DNA of 64,000 bases. Source: Paludisphaera rhizosphaerae. Lineage in GTDB: Bacteria; Planctomycetota; Planctomycetia; Isosphaerales; Isosphaeraceae. Below, in pieces: positions 10,200 to 18,975 of the stretch; position 1 is the stretch's first letter; the number at the start of each line of letters is the position of its first letter. The translations under genes and the position numbers were made by a program. The stretch spans positions 62,001-126,000 of the forward strand of contig NZ_JAALCR010000008.1 in NCBI RefSeq assembly GCF_011065895.1, written 5' to 3'. The notes under the pieces were generated by a model. It saw only the letters and a list, made by a program, of their open reading frames with translations. It was not told where the DNA came from and ran no database searches.

Positions 10200-10243
10200 C
10201 GAGATCGCCCCGGGCCCCTCGTCGCCGCGGAGACCGACCATCC

Positions 10244-11092
10244 ATGTCCAAAGCCCCGCCGCAATACCGCCTTGTCATCTTCGACGCGATCGAGGACCCC
10301 AAGGAACTGCGCGAACTCATCTGCAAGGCCACCGGCGCCCACCCGACCGACGCCGTCCAGTGGCTGGCGCGGACGCCCGGCCTCTGGCCCTGGCCGATCG
10401 ACGAGCCGACCGCCCGAACCCTGCTTGACGGTCTGTATGACTTCGGCGTCGCCGCCGAGGCCCGACTCGCCGATCAGGTCCCCGACCTGAGTCCTCCACG
10501 AACCATCCATCGCGCCGCCTGCCTGGACGAAGGTCTGCGCATTGAGGGACTTCGCGGCGAGCCGACTCACTGGGTCCCCTGGGACCGGATCGAGATGATC
10601 TGCGCCGGCCGGATCGGCTGGGAGGAGGTCGGCGGCTCTCCGCAACCAAAATGGCCCTCGGCCGTCGTCTCCGGCGTCCGGGCGCTGGCCCTCCGCAAAC
10701 CCAAACCGCTGAACGTCCGCCAGGCCCAGACCGCTCGCGAACCCGTCTCCGAGGTTCTCGTCGTCCGCAAGGATCCGCTCATCGCCTTCCGGTTCGTCGA
10801 GAACCAGATGAACTACGCTTATCTCGGCGATCGCCTCCGCCCCTCGGCCGCGGAGAACTTCCCCCTCTTCCTGGCTGACCTCTGCAACCGGGCGAAATCA
10901 GCCTACCTGTCCGACTCGACACGCTCTCTGATTGCCTCTCAAGACCCCGGCGAGTCCAACTTCCCCTCCTCCCAGGCCCTCCTCGACTACGCCACCATCC
11001 AACTCCTCTGGAGTTGGTACCGCCGCGATCGCCAGGCTTCGAATGAGCGCCTCCTTCACACCGACGAGGATCCGGACTCAGAGCCGCTCTGA
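10244..11092 (+). CDS. Conserved-looking hypothetical protein, possible L7/L12- or ClpS-like N-domain
   Basis: 282 residues from ATG 10244 (MSKAPPQYRLVIFDA). I do not recognise the family. The first ~75 residues (VIFDAIEDPKELRELICKA, then 'DAVQWLARTPGLWPWPI', then 'LLDGLYDFGVAAEARL') have the alternating strand/helix pattern and glycine turns of small alpha/beta domains such as ribosomal L7/L12 C-domain or ClpS; this is a weak resemblance only. The middle contains 'HWVPWDRIEMICAGRIG', and the C-terminus ends in an acidic tail. No signal peptide or membrane helix, so probably cytosolic. Codon use is like its neighbours. Confidence 0.75.
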   Translation: MSKAPPQYRLVIFDAIEDPKELRELICKATGAHPTDAVQWLARTPGLWPWPIDEPTARTLLDGLYDFGVAAEARLADQVPDLSPPRTIHRAACLDEGLRIEGLRGEPTHWVPWDRIEMICAGRIGWEEVGGSPQPKWPSAVVSGVRALALRKPKPLNVRQAQTAREPVSEVLVVRKDPLIAFRFVENQMNYAYLGDRLRPSAAENFPLFLADLCNRAKSAYLSDSTRSLIASQDPGESNFPSSQALLDYATIQLLWSWYRRDRQASNERLLHTDEDPDSEPL

Positions 11093-11174
11093 CGTCGTTC
11101 GACTGGACGGCTCACGGTCCTTGTGCTAGAAACCAGTGTACATTTGCGCCGACGCGACGACGGAGGGCTCCGCC

Positions 11175-11975
11175 ATGAGCACCGCCCGCAAGCCCAAGCC
11201 GCCCCAGGTCCAGGCCGCGACGAAGGGGTCGCATTACCTGGACGAGTACGACCCGACGTACCCCGACAGCGACGGCAAGCCGAGGGCCGACAACACCACC
11301 CAGGAGCGCTGGATCGCCACGATCAAAGGGGGGCTCGACGCCCTCCTCCGCGACCGGCAGGACGTGTTCGTCGCCGCCGACCTGCTCTGGTACCCCGTCG
11401 AGGGCAAGCCGAAAATTCGGCGAGCCCCGGACGCGTTGGTCGCCTTCGGACGCCCCAAGGGGAATCGGCACTCCTACAAGACGTGGGTTGAGGACGGAGT
11501 GGCGCCGCACGTCGTTTTTGAGATCCTCTCGCCGGGGAATACGCCCCTGGAGATGGTACGGAAGCTGGGTTTCTACGAGCGTTACGGCGTCGAGGAGTAC
11601 TACATGTACGACCCCGACGACGGCGATTTCCAGGGTTGGATTCGAACCGAAGGCCGACTGGAGCCAATTCCTTCCCCCAACGGCTGGACCAGTCCGCGCC
11701 TCGGCGTGACCTTCGAGGCTCCCCCCCGCAAGGAGGCCCTGATCGTCCATACGCCCGACGGAGGCCGCTTCGAACCCTACCTGGAACTCTACGAGGACCG
11801 CGAAGCCGAGCGCCGACGCGCCGACAGGGCCGAACGAGAACGGCTCCAGGCCGAACGTGATCGGCTGCACGCCGAACACGAGAGGGCCCAGGCTGAACGC
11901 GAGAGGGCCGACGCGGTCGCGAGAGCGGAGCGGTTGGCGGCGAGGTTGAAGGAGTTGGGGCTGGACGACGAATGA
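11175..11975 (+). CDS. Uma2 family (PD-(D/E)xK-like) protein with C-terminal coiled coil
   Basis: 266-residue Uma2 protein, a putative restriction-endonuclease-fold family much expanded in cyanobacteria and planctomycetes; cellular role unknown. The Uma2 core is seen in 'YPVEGKPKIRRAPDALVAFG', 'HVVFEILSPGNTPLEM' and 'KLGFYERYGVEEYYMYDPD' (candidate D...E-x-L catalytic segment). After the core, about 60 residues form a highly charged heptad-like coiled coil (repeated AERERLQAERDRLHA-type units). The ATG at 11175 is chosen over an upstream in-frame ATG (11136) because GGAGGG sits 7 nt before it. Flanked by unrelated genes on the same strand. Confidence 0.88.
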   Translation: MSTARKPKPPQVQAATKGSHYLDEYDPTYPDSDGKPRADNTTQERWIATIKGGLDALLRDRQDVFVAADLLWYPVEGKPKIRRAPDALVAFGRPKGNRHSYKTWVEDGVAPHVVFEILSPGNTPLEMVRKLGFYERYGVEEYYMYDPDDGDFQGWIRTEGRLEPIPSPNGWTSPRLGVTFEAPPRKEALIVHTPDGGRFEPYLELYEDREAERRRADRAERERLQAERDRLHAEHERAQAERERADAVARAERLAARLKELGLDDE

Positions 11976-12238
11976 TGCGACGCGTCGACACGCGTTCGGG
12001 GCTTCTTCCCAAATCCAATCGGCGTTGCTAAACTCGAATCTCGGCCATGGCCTTCGGCCGCGCGCCAGAGTCCCGCCGGCGCCCGCCTCGCCGCCCCTCG
12101 AAACGGAGACGGGACGGCTCGACCGGTCCGGGAAGCGCCCGCGACGTATCCCTACGAGACCGATCCCCTCGGGACCATCCGGCGTTCGAGCCGGCCGCGA
12201 CGGCTCCCGATTCGCAACACGGCAGGAGAAGACCGAAC

Positions 12239-13435
12239 GTGTCACAGAAAGACCGCTATCTGTTCACCAGCGAGTCCGTGTCGATGGGCCATCCCGACAA
12301 GATGGCCGACCAGATCTCCGACGGGATCCTCGACGCGATCCTGGAGCAGGACCCGTACGCTCGGGTCGCCTGCGAGTCGCTCCTGACGACCGGCCTGGTG
12401 GTTCTGGCGGGGGAGGTCACCACCAAAGCGATGATCGACTACCCGTCGGTCGTGCGCCAGGTCGTCCGTGACATCGGTTACACCTCCAGCGACCAGGGAT
12501 TCGACGGCACCACCTGCGCGGTCATGGTGGCGCTCGGCAAGCAATCGCCCGACATCGCGATGGGCGTGAACGAGGACGCGGAGAAGGGCAAGGACGTCGG
12601 CGCCGGCGACCAGGGCATGATGTTCGGCTTCGCCTGCAACGAGACGCCCGAGCTGATGCCGCTGCCGATCGCGCTGGCCCACCGGATCATCAACAAGATC
12701 ACCGAGGTTCGCCAGAACGGCACGATCCCCTGGCTGCGTCCCGACGCCAAGAGCCAGGTCTCGGTCGAGTACGAGGGCTACAAGCCCCTGCGGGTCGACA
12801 CCGTCGTCGTCTCCACCCAGCACGACCCGGGCGTGACCCACGCTGAGATCTGCAAGAAGATCCAGACCGAGGTCATCGACCCCTGCATCCCGACCGAGCT
12901 GAAGACCGGCAAGATCACGTACCACATCAACCCGACGGGCAACTTCGTCATCGGCGGCCCGCACGGCGACTCGGGCGTGACCGGCCGTAAGATCATCGTC
13001 GACACCTACGGCGGCATGGGCCGTCACGGCGGCGGCGCCTTCAGCGGCAAGGATCCCACAAAGGTCGACCGCTCGGCCGCCTACATGGCCCGCTACGTCG
13101 CCAAGAACATCGTCGCCGCCGGCCTGGCCGACCGCTGCGAAATCCAGCTCGCCTACGCCATCGGCGTCTCCGAGCCGGTCAGCGTCCACGTCGACACCTT
13201 CGGCACCGGCACGATCCCGGACTCGAAGATCGCCGACCTGGTCCGCAAGACCTTCTCGCTCACCCCGGCGGGCATCATCAAGCACCTCGACCTCCGCAAG
13301 CCGATCTACCGCAAGACGGCCAGCGGCGGCCACTTCGGCCGGACCGACGTCGAGTTCTCCTGGGAGAAGACCGATAAGGCCGACGCCCTCCGCGACGCCG
13401 CCGCCAAGCTTCAGCCCGTCGCCGCCGGCGTCTGA
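12239..13435 (+). CDS. metK: S-adenosylmethionine synthetase
   Basis: 398-residue cytosolic enzyme making S-adenosylmethionine from ATP and methionine. Diagnostic motifs: '[20 protein letters not shown]' near the N-terminus, '[13 protein letters not shown]' (signature 1) and '[16 protein letters not shown]' (signature 2, phosphate loop). I choose the GTG at 12239, preceded by a GGAGA box at 12223-12227, because the protein then begins exactly where MetK homologues do ([14 protein letters not shown]). The open frame continues upstream to 12047, but that part is Arg/Pro-rich and not MetK-like. No SAM riboswitch is evident in the ~260 nt before it. A strong hairpin follows the stop. Confidence 0.96.
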   Translation: MSQKDRYLFTSESVSMGHPDKMADQISDGILDAILEQDPYARVACESLLTTGLVVLAGEVTTKAMIDYPSVVRQVVRDIGYTSSDQGFDGTTCAVMVALGKQSPDIAMGVNEDAEKGKDVGAGDQGMMFGFACNETPELMPLPIALAHRIINKITEVRQNGTIPWLRPDAKSQVSVEYEGYKPLRVDTVVVSTQHDPGVTHAEICKKIQTEVIDPCIPTELKTGKITYHINPTGNFVIGGPHGDSGVTGRKIIVDTYGGMGRHGGGAFSGKDPTKVDRSAAYMARYVAKNIVAAGLADRCEIQLAYAIGVSEPVSVHVDTFGTGTIPDSKIADLVRKTFSLTPAGIIKHLDLRKPIYRKTASGGHFGRTDVEFSWEKTDKADALRDAAAKLQPVAAGV

Positions 13436-13461
13436 CGCCCGCCCCGCGACCCGTGGTTCGC

Positions 13462-13494
13462 GACGGCGATCGGGGGAGTCCCCCGATCGCCGTC
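13462..13494 (+). terminator. Perfect 15-bp hairpin after metK
   Basis: A 15-bp perfect inverted repeat beginning GACGGCGATC with a 3-nt loop (AGT), lying between metK and galK. No U-tract follows, so it may terminate with a factor, protect the 3' end, or form a partial terminator. Confidence 0.6.
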
Positions 13495-13546
13495 ACAGCC
13501 CCGCCCGCCTCCCCTCGCCTCTCTCCAAACGTCAGGACGCCTGAAA

Positions 13547-14779
13547 ATGACCCCCGTCGAACTGGAAGCCGCCGCCGCAAGGGCGTTCGAGGCGGAGTTC
13601 GGGGCTCGCGCGGAAATCGCCGCCCGCGCGCCCGGCCGCGTCGAGTTGCTGGGCAACCACACCGACTACAACGGCGGACTCGTGATGGCGGCCGCCGTCG
13701 ACCGTTATACGGCCGTGGTCGGCCGCGTCGCGCCGTCTTCCCGTGAAGCCCGCGTCTACGCCGCCAACTTCGAGGGCTCCGCCCGTTTCCCGCTCGCGGA
13801 GATCACCCGCGGCCCCGTCGGCACCTGGCCGAACTACGTCAAAGGCGTGGTCTGGGCTATGCATGAGGCCCTCGACGCCGAGCTGACCCAGGGCTTCGAA
13901 GCGGCCGTCGCCGGCGAGGTCCCCCTGGGCGCAGGGCTTTCCTCGTCCGCCAGCCTCCAGGCTTCGGTCGCCTTCTTCCTGCTCCAGGCCGGGATCGCGC
14001 CCGGCAAGACGGTCGAGCAATACGTCGGCGACCTCTCAGACACCGCTCGGATGGACCTGGCCATGGTCCTCCGCCGCTCCGAGAACGCCTTCGTCGGCGT
14101 CTCCTCGGGACTTCTCGACCAGTTCTCCAGCCTCTTCGGCCGCGAGGACCACGCCCTGTTTCTCGACTGCCAGTCGCTGGAATTCGCCCGGGTGCCGCTG
14201 GGCTCTCCCGGTCCGGCGATCATCGTCTGCGACTCCAAGACCTCGCGCAAACTGGCCGACGGCATGTACAACCGTCGGTTCGCCGAGTGCAACACGGTCG
14301 TCGACCACTTCAAGGCCAGGAAGGGCGCCGACGCGGTGAGCCTCCTCCGCGACGTGACCCTGGAAGAGCTTGAGTCCGAGTGGGACGCCCTGGACCCGGT
14401 CTGCCGCAAGCGGGCGCGACACGTCCTGACCGAGAACGAGCGCGTCCGCCAGGGAGTCGCCGCGTTGCGCGCCGGCGAACTCAAGACCTTCGGCAAGCTC
14501 ATCTCGGCCTCGCACGCCTCCAGCCGGGACGACTTCGAGAACAGCTCCCCCGCGCTCGACGCCCTGGTCGAGATCGCCGAAACCGCGCCCGGCTTCCTCG
14601 GAGGCAAGCTCTCGGGCGCCGGCTGGGCGGGCTGCACCGTCAACCTGGTCGAAGCGGACAAGGCCGACGAGTTCGCGGAAGCCGTCCGCCGCGGCTACGC
14701 CGATCGACAAGGCGTCGCACCTGACGTCCACATCTGTCGCGCCGCCGAAGGTGCGTCGAGTCGGTCGCTCGCCGACTGA
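13547..14779 (+). CDS. galK: Galactokinase (GHMP kinase)
   Basis: 410-residue GHMP-family kinase phosphorylating galactose with ATP in the Leloir pathway. It shows the galactokinase signature 'GRVELLGNHTDYNGG' (about residues 29-43), the ATP-binding GHMP motif 'VPLGAGLSSSASLQ' (125-138) and the C-terminal 'GGKLSGAGWAGCTVNLV'. Length fits the family. No other gal genes are adjacent. It sits 111 nt after metK, beyond the hairpin, and 48 nt before the DUF2784 gene. A related GHMP sugar kinase with other specificity cannot be fully excluded. Confidence 0.93.
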   Translation: MTPVELEAAAARAFEAEFGARAEIAARAPGRVELLGNHTDYNGGLVMAAAVDRYTAVVGRVAPSSREARVYAANFEGSARFPLAEITRGPVGTWPNYVKGVVWAMHEALDAELTQGFEAAVAGEVPLGAGLSSSASLQASVAFFLLQAGIAPGKTVEQYVGDLSDTARMDLAMVLRRSENAFVGVSSGLLDQFSSLFGREDHALFLDCQSLEFARVPLGSPGPAIIVCDSKTSRKLADGMYNRRFAECNTVVDHFKARKGADAVSLLRDVTLEELESEWDALDPVCRKRARHVLTENERVRQGVAALRAGELKTFGKLISASHASSRDDFENSSPALDALVEIAETAPGFLGGKLSGAGWAGCTVNLVEADKADEFAEAVRRGYADRQGVAPDVHICRAAEGASSRSLAD

Positions 14780-14827
14780 CGATGCCGGCGAGGACGTGCG
14801 GCCGGACGCCCCGATGAGGAGCCCTCG

Positions 14828-15226
14828 ATGAGTCCGGCCGTACTCGCGAACCTCGTGGCGCTGGTCCACTTCGCCTGGGTGATGTTCCTGGTGCTAGGGC
14901 TGGGGGCGATCCTGTTGGGGATCGCCTTCGGCTGGCGCTGGGTGCGGAATCGATGGTTCCGATCGATCCACCTGGCGATGATCGCGATCGTCGTCGGCGA
15001 GTCGCTGGCGGGCGTGCCGTGCCCGCTGACCGTCTGGGAGCACCGCTTCCGAGAACAGGCCGGCCAGACATCCTTCGAGGGCGACTTCATCGCCCACTGG
15101 GTCCATCGGCTGATCTTCTTCCAGGCTGAGCCCTGGGTCTTCACCGTCGTCTACGTCGCCTTCGGCGCTGCGGTTGCGGCGGCGTGGATCATCGCCCCGC
15201 CCCGATGGAGGCCGACCGATGCGTAA
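14828..15226 (+). CDS. DUF2784 membrane protein
   Basis: 132-residue protein with about four transmembrane segments. The family pattern is clear: an N-terminal 'NLVALVHFAWVMFLVLG' helix, the central 'GVPCPLTVWEHRFRE' block, and 'HWVHRLIFFQAEPWVFTVVYVAF' near the end. Family function is unknown. Its last codons overlap the next gene by 8 nt (15219-15226), so the two membrane proteins are probably made together. Confidence 0.88.
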   Translation: MSPAVLANLVALVHFAWVMFLVLGLGAILLGIAFGWRWVRNRWFRSIHLAMIAIVVGESLAGVPCPLTVWEHRFREQAGQTSFEGDFIAHWVHRLIFFQAEPWVFTVVYVAFGAAVAAAWIIAPPRWRPTDA

Positions 15227-15971
15227 GTCCTCCTCTCCGTGGAAGACCTGGGCGACCCGGCTCCAGCCGTTCTGGGAAGCGTCGGCCTTCACGCTGGCGT
15301 GGGGGCTCTTCGACATCCACAGCGGGCTGGTGGATTATCCGGCCGGCTGGCCCTTGTACGTCTTCCTGACGGCGGCCGTCGTCCTGGGGACTCGACATGC
15401 GGGCCGCGGCGCCTGGATGTGCTGGGCGCCGCTGGGAGGCGGCGTCTACTTGCTCCACCGGCTGGCGATCTTGCTGGGCTACGAGCCCCCCTACGTCGAG
15501 AAGAACGCCACGGCCGCGCGCGTTACGCTCTCACTCTTCCTCGCCGTGACGCCTGGGCTGCTCCTCGGCCTCGGAATCCGGACGGCGCTCTGGGAGTTCG
15601 GCCTGTTTCACCGCCGCGACGAGGACGAGCCTCCCCGGATCATCCCGGGGACCTTGCGCGGCCTCTCCATCATGATCGCCTGGATCGCGCTCGTGATCGC
15701 GGTCGTCGGCTGGGTGCTTTACGATTCGGGAACGGTCTACGCCCCGGGCTTCGACGAGGACCGGTTCCATCAGATCGCCGTCGGTGCGCCCGCCGACGAA
15801 GTCGAGAAGGTCCTCGGCCCGCCCCTCGCCCGAACCCCGTCGGGCAATCGGGGGATCGAGACCTGGGAATACACCGAATTCACCGAGACCACCCTGGGCT
15901 TCTGGAGGCGCTGGATCTACATCAAGGACGGCAAGGTGTCGGGTGTCTTGAGCGACTACTGGTACGATTGA
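15219..15971 (+). CDS. Membrane protein with C-terminal BamE/SmpA-like domain
   Basis: 250-residue protein starting at ATG 15219, inside the end of the DUF2784 gene. The first ~170 residues hold four or five hydrophobic segments (e.g. 'WPLYVFLTAAVVLG' and 'GLSIMIAWIALVIAVVGWVLY'). The last ~75 residues ('FHQIAVGAPADEVEKVLGPPLA' region, then 'GIETWEYTEF' and 'WIYIKDGKVSGVLSDYWYD') look like the SmpA/OmlA/BamE fold, with the typical G-x-x-x-x-EV-x-x-x-LG-x-P motif. Such domains are usually on lipoproteins; here the domain is tethered to a polytopic membrane part. Specific role unknown. Confidence 0.75.
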   Translation: MRKSSSPWKTWATRLQPFWEASAFTLAWGLFDIHSGLVDYPAGWPLYVFLTAAVVLGTRHAGRGAWMCWAPLGGGVYLLHRLAILLGYEPPYVEKNATAARVTLSLFLAVTPGLLLGLGIRTALWEFGLFHRRDEDEPPRIIPGTLRGLSIMIAWIALVIAVVGWVLYDSGTVYAPGFDEDRFHQIAVGAPADEVEKVLGPPLARTPSGNRGIETWEYTEFTETTLGFWRRWIYIKDGKVSGVLSDYWYD

Positions 15972-15992
15972 ACCTCGGCGAGTCCCTCCGCC

Positions 15993-16424
15993 ATGAGTGA
16001 CGCCTCACGCGGTTTCTTCACCATCGGCTACGGCGGCCGCCCCCCGGAAGAGTTCACGGGCCTGTTGCGAGCCCACGGGGTGAAGCTCGTCGCCGACGTC
16101 CGCGCCCGGCCGGATCGAGCCAGCATGGGGGCCTACACGAAGGCGAAGACCGCCGACAAGGGGATCGAGAAACTGCTGGCCGACGCCGGGATCGCTTACC
16201 AATGGCTGCCGGAGTTGGGGAACGTCTTCCTCGACCGTGACGAGTGGACGGCCCGCTACACCGAGTTGATCGACCGCGCCGGCGACCTCCTCACCGACCG
16301 GCTCGTCGAGCTGCCGGGCCCCTTCTGTTTGCTCTGCGCGGAGAAGCGCGTGGCCGATTGCCACCGCCGGACGATCGCCGACTTCCTGGTCCGGCAAGGC
16401 TGGCGGGTCGTGCACATCGAGTAA
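15993..16424 (+). CDS. DUF488 domain protein
   Basis: 143-residue cytosolic protein. It shows the DUF488 pattern: 'FFTIGYGGRPPEEFTGLLRAHGVKLVADVRARP', 'YQWLPELGNVF' and the cysteine segment 'FCLLCAEKRVADCHRRTIADFLV'. Function is unestablished; conserved Cys/His residues suggest metal or nucleic-acid binding. It begins 21 nt after the preceding membrane-protein gene, so may be co-transcribed. Its stop codon directly abuts the stop of the convergent DUF1501 gene with no spacer. Confidence 0.88.
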   Translation: MSDASRGFFTIGYGGRPPEEFTGLLRAHGVKLVADVRARPDRASMGAYTKAKTADKGIEKLLADAGIAYQWLPELGNVFLDRDEWTARYTELIDRAGDLLTDRLVELPGPFCLLCAEKRVADCHRRTIADFLVRQGWRVVHIE

Positions 16425-17594
16425 TCAGCCGAACAACGTCGGGACGGACTCGCGCCGACCGACGACGGCCGTTGGATCGACGTCCAGCCAGTCACGCAGA
16501 ACGCCCGAGTAGACGTCGCGGAAATCGACGGCGAAGAGCGGATCGCCCGTCTCGTCGAGGCGGCTCAGGTCCGGAGGCGGGCCGATCAAACCTCCCTTCA
16601 CTCCAGGGCCGACGAGCAGGACGGGGCCGGGAGCGCCGTGGTCGGTGCCGGCGTTGCCGTTCTCCTTCAATCGGCGGCCGAACTCGGAGAAGACCAGGAC
16701 CGCGACCCGTTCGTCCAGCCGATGTTCCTTCAAGCCGTCGAGCAGGGCGGCGATCCCCTTGCCCAGCGATTGAAGCAGCCGTCGGTGCGTGTACTGCTGG
16801 GCGGAGTGGGTGTCGAAGCCCTCCAGCGACGTGTAGTAAACCCGCGTCGAGGCGTCGGCCAGGATCATCCGGCGGATCGTTTCCATGCGGCCCTGGAACG
16901 GCAGATCATCGTCGCCGGCCGTCGTCGAGGCGGGGGGAAGGTCGTCGAGCTTCGCCAGCAGTTCCCGGGCCCCCTGGAACCGAGCCCTGACGGCATCGAG
17001 CGCCGGGCCGCCCTCCGTGATCGAGGAAGCGTCCAGCATGGCGCCAGGGGCCAGGTGGAAGTCGGCCGGATCGGCGATCGACTGCGGGACGACATGAACG
17101 CCGCGAACGCCCAGCGGCGCACCGGGCGGTCCGACGTGCCGCGCCTTCAGCTCGGGGCGAAGGTCGGCTGCGCGGCCCAGCCAGCCGGTGGGAAGCGGCT
17201 GGCCAGGGGCTCCTCCCTGCCAGATCGCCATCGACTCGAAGTGCGACCGATTCGGCTCCGGGTAACCGACCTGCTGCACCACGGCCAGGTCCCCGCGCTC
17301 CCAGAACGCGTGCAGTGGTTTGAGAGCGTCGTTCAGGCCGACGCGGTCGTCGAGCTTCAGCGTCTTGTCAGGCTTGACGGCCAGCGTCGGCCGGCTCTTG
17401 ACGTACACGTCGTCGCCGTGAGGGACGACCGTGTTGAGGCCGTCGTTGCCGCCGGTCAGTTCGACGACGACGAGAATCGTGGCATCCCGGCGAGCTTCCG
17501 CCGCTCCCGCAGCGCGTCGCCAGAACAACGGGGCCGACGCGCCGACCGAACACGCGGCGGCCGTCTCTTTCAGGAACGTGCGACGAGTGTGCAT
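16425..17594 (-). CDS. DUF1501 protein with Tat-type signal
   Basis: 389-residue exported protein of the DUF1501 family (alkaline-phosphatase-like/sulfatase fold), typically paired with DUF1800 in planctomycetes and other phyla; biochemical role unknown. The N-terminus MHTRRTFLKETAAACSVGA is a twin-arginine signal. Family blocks: 'ELTGGNDGLNTVVPHGDD', 'RSHFESMAIWQGG', 'YTSLEGFDTHSAQ' and 'VLVFSEFGRRLKENGNAGTDHG'. ATG 17594 is chosen because it places the Tat motif at the N-terminus; the longer frame overlaps the DUF1800 gene. Last gene of the BlaI-M56-M56-DUF1800-DUF1501 operon, 16 nt after DUF1800. Confidence 0.93.
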   Translation of the reverse strand: MHTRRTFLKETAAACSVGASAPLFWRRAAGAAEARRDATILVVVELTGGNDGLNTVVPHGDDVYVKSRPTLAVKPDKTLKLDDRVGLNDALKPLHAFWERGDLAVVQQVGYPEPNRSHFESMAIWQGGAPGQPLPTGWLGRAADLRPELKARHVGPPGAPLGVRGVHVVPQSIADPADFHLAPGAMLDASSITEGGPALDAVRARFQGARELLAKLDDLPPASTTAGDDDLPFQGRMETIRRMILADASTRVYYTSLEGFDTHSAQQYTHRRLLQSLGKGIAALLDGLKEHRLDERVAVLVFSEFGRRLKENGNAGTDHGAPGPVLLVGPGVKGGLIGPPPDLSRLDETGDPLFAVDFRDVYSGVLRDWLDVDPTAVVGRRESVPTLFG

Positions 17595-17610
17595 GCCGAC
17601 CTCCAGGGTT

Positions 17611-18975
17611 TCAGGCGAGTTGCCCTTCGGGTGATGAAAGCATGAGCCGAACGATCCGCGCCGCGTCGTCTTCGGCAAGCGAGCCGAGCGGAGCGGCGAG
17701 GAGCAACGTGGAGAAGCCGTCACGCCGTTCCTCGGCCGTCTTCCAGCCGTGGCGGTCGGCGAGATCCTGGAAATGACCGCCGGAAAGTCCGGACTCCGCT
17801 CCCGTGAACCACGCGGCGAAGTTGACGCGGGCGACGATTGTGGCGTCGTCGAGCCAGGACGGGCCCGCCGGCCATCCGGCGACCCCCGGCGGGTGGAACA
17901 ACCGCTGGCCCATCCGGCCGAGCCATCGTTCCAGCGCCGCCAGGTCGACGGGAGGGTGGAATCCCTCGCAGGCCCGCACGGCCCCGACGGCCAGCATCGC
18001 GGGGCTCTTGACCATCCGCGCCCGGCACTCGGCCGAGTGGAACAGCCGCGATCGCAGGATTGTCTCGATCCCTTTCGCCACGTCCACGTCGCCGTCGACG
18101 CGCATCGCCTCGGCGAGCGGGGCGATCAACTCGCGGCTCGGCGGGGCGTCGACGACGAACGTGCGATAAAGCCGTCGTGCGACGTGCTCGGCCGCGGCGG
18201 GCTGGCGCAGAACGATCCGCACGACATCGTCCTGGAGCCAGTCGCCCGTCTCGCCCAGGATGGTTTTGGAGGCGTGGTCGACGTCCTCCCCGTCCTGGAG
18301 GGCCTTCAGCGGCTGGTAAGACGTCCGCCGCCAGCCGGTGAAGGCGCGGGCGGTCTCGCGAACGTCCTTCTCGGTGTAGTTGCCGGGACCGAGCGCGAAC
18401 AGTTCCAGGAACTCACGGCCCAGGTTTTCGTTCGGCGAAGCCTTCGTGCTGCCGATCCCGTCGAGCCAGGCCAGCATCGCCGTATCCGACAGCATCGCCG
18501 AGTGCAGCCGGCTCATCCGCGCCCGCCAGTGCAGGCGGAGGGCTCGGTTCTGCTCCAGCATGGCCTCGGGCGAGCCGACCTTGTCCTGGCTGCTCGCGTA
18601 GTGCGAGTGCCAGGCCAGCGTCATCACCTCGGCCAGCGGGTGGGGCGAGAAGACCAGTCGATAGGTCCACAGGAGCGATACCCGCTCCATCGACGGCCTG
18701 CGGAAAAACGACTGCCGCATCGTTTCCACGAGCGACTCGAAGGCCGCCGCCTCGCGACCGTCCGGCGTGCGGGCCTCGCCGTCGAGCACGCGGCGGATCG
18801 AGGGCTCGAAGCCCTCGGCCGCGTCCCGCGTGATCTGCCCCCACGTCGCCCCGAAACCCGCCCGCCGGCGCAGGTGGGCGACCCGCGCCGCATCCCACGG
18901 CTCGGCCGACGAGGGGTTGTACGGTTCCCACGCGGCGCGGGGGTCGTCGAAGAGGGAAGGGGACGTACGCGTCAT
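17611..18975 (-). CDS. DUF1800 family protein
   Basis: 454-residue protein of the DUF1800 family, mostly alpha-helical, usually encoded beside DUF1501. Blocks seen: 'AARVAHLRRRAGFGATWGQI', 'LLWTYRLVFSPHPLAEVMTLAWHSHYASS', 'NENLGREFLELFALGPGNYTEKDVRETARAFTGW' and 'HPPGVAGWPAGPSWLDDATIVAR'. No cleavable signal is obvious. Its ATG (18975) overlaps the stop of the upstream M56 gene in an ATGA, indicating coupled translation. Function unknown; genetic linkage to a BlaI/BlaR-like pair is the notable point. Confidence 0.93.
   Translation of the reverse strand: MTRTSPSLFDDPRAAWEPYNPSSAEPWDAARVAHLRRRAGFGATWGQITRDAAEGFEPSIRRVLDGEARTPDGREAAAFESLVETMRQSFFRRPSMERVSLLWTYRLVFSPHPLAEVMTLAWHSHYASSQDKVGSPEAMLEQNRALRLHWRARMSRLHSAMLSDTAMLAWLDGIGSTKASPNENLGREFLELFALGPGNYTEKDVRETARAFTGWRRTSYQPLKALQDGEDVDHASKTILGETGDWLQDDVVRIVLRQPAAAEHVARRLYRTFVVDAPPSRELIAPLAEAMRVDGDVDVAKGIETILRSRLFHSAECRARMVKSPAMLAVGAVRACEGFHPPVDLAALERWLGRMGQRLFHPPGVAGWPAGPSWLDDATIVARVNFAAWFTGAESGLSGGHFQDLADRHGWKTAEERRDGFSTLLLAAPLGSLAEDDAARIVRLMLSSPEGQLA

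Noticed and set aside
11770-11975. Tandem DNA repeat in the Uma2 gene
   Set aside because: The similarity is at amino-acid level (charged heptads); the nucleotide units are not regular enough to call a repeat array.
11976-12238. SAM riboswitch in front of metK
   Set aside because: I looked for SAM-I/II-type conserved cores and paired elements and found none; only GC-rich local hairpins.
12047-12238. N-terminal extension of MetK to an ATG at 12047
   Set aside because: The extension is Arg/Pro-rich and unlike MetK, while the GTG at 12239 has a good ribosome site and matches family starts.
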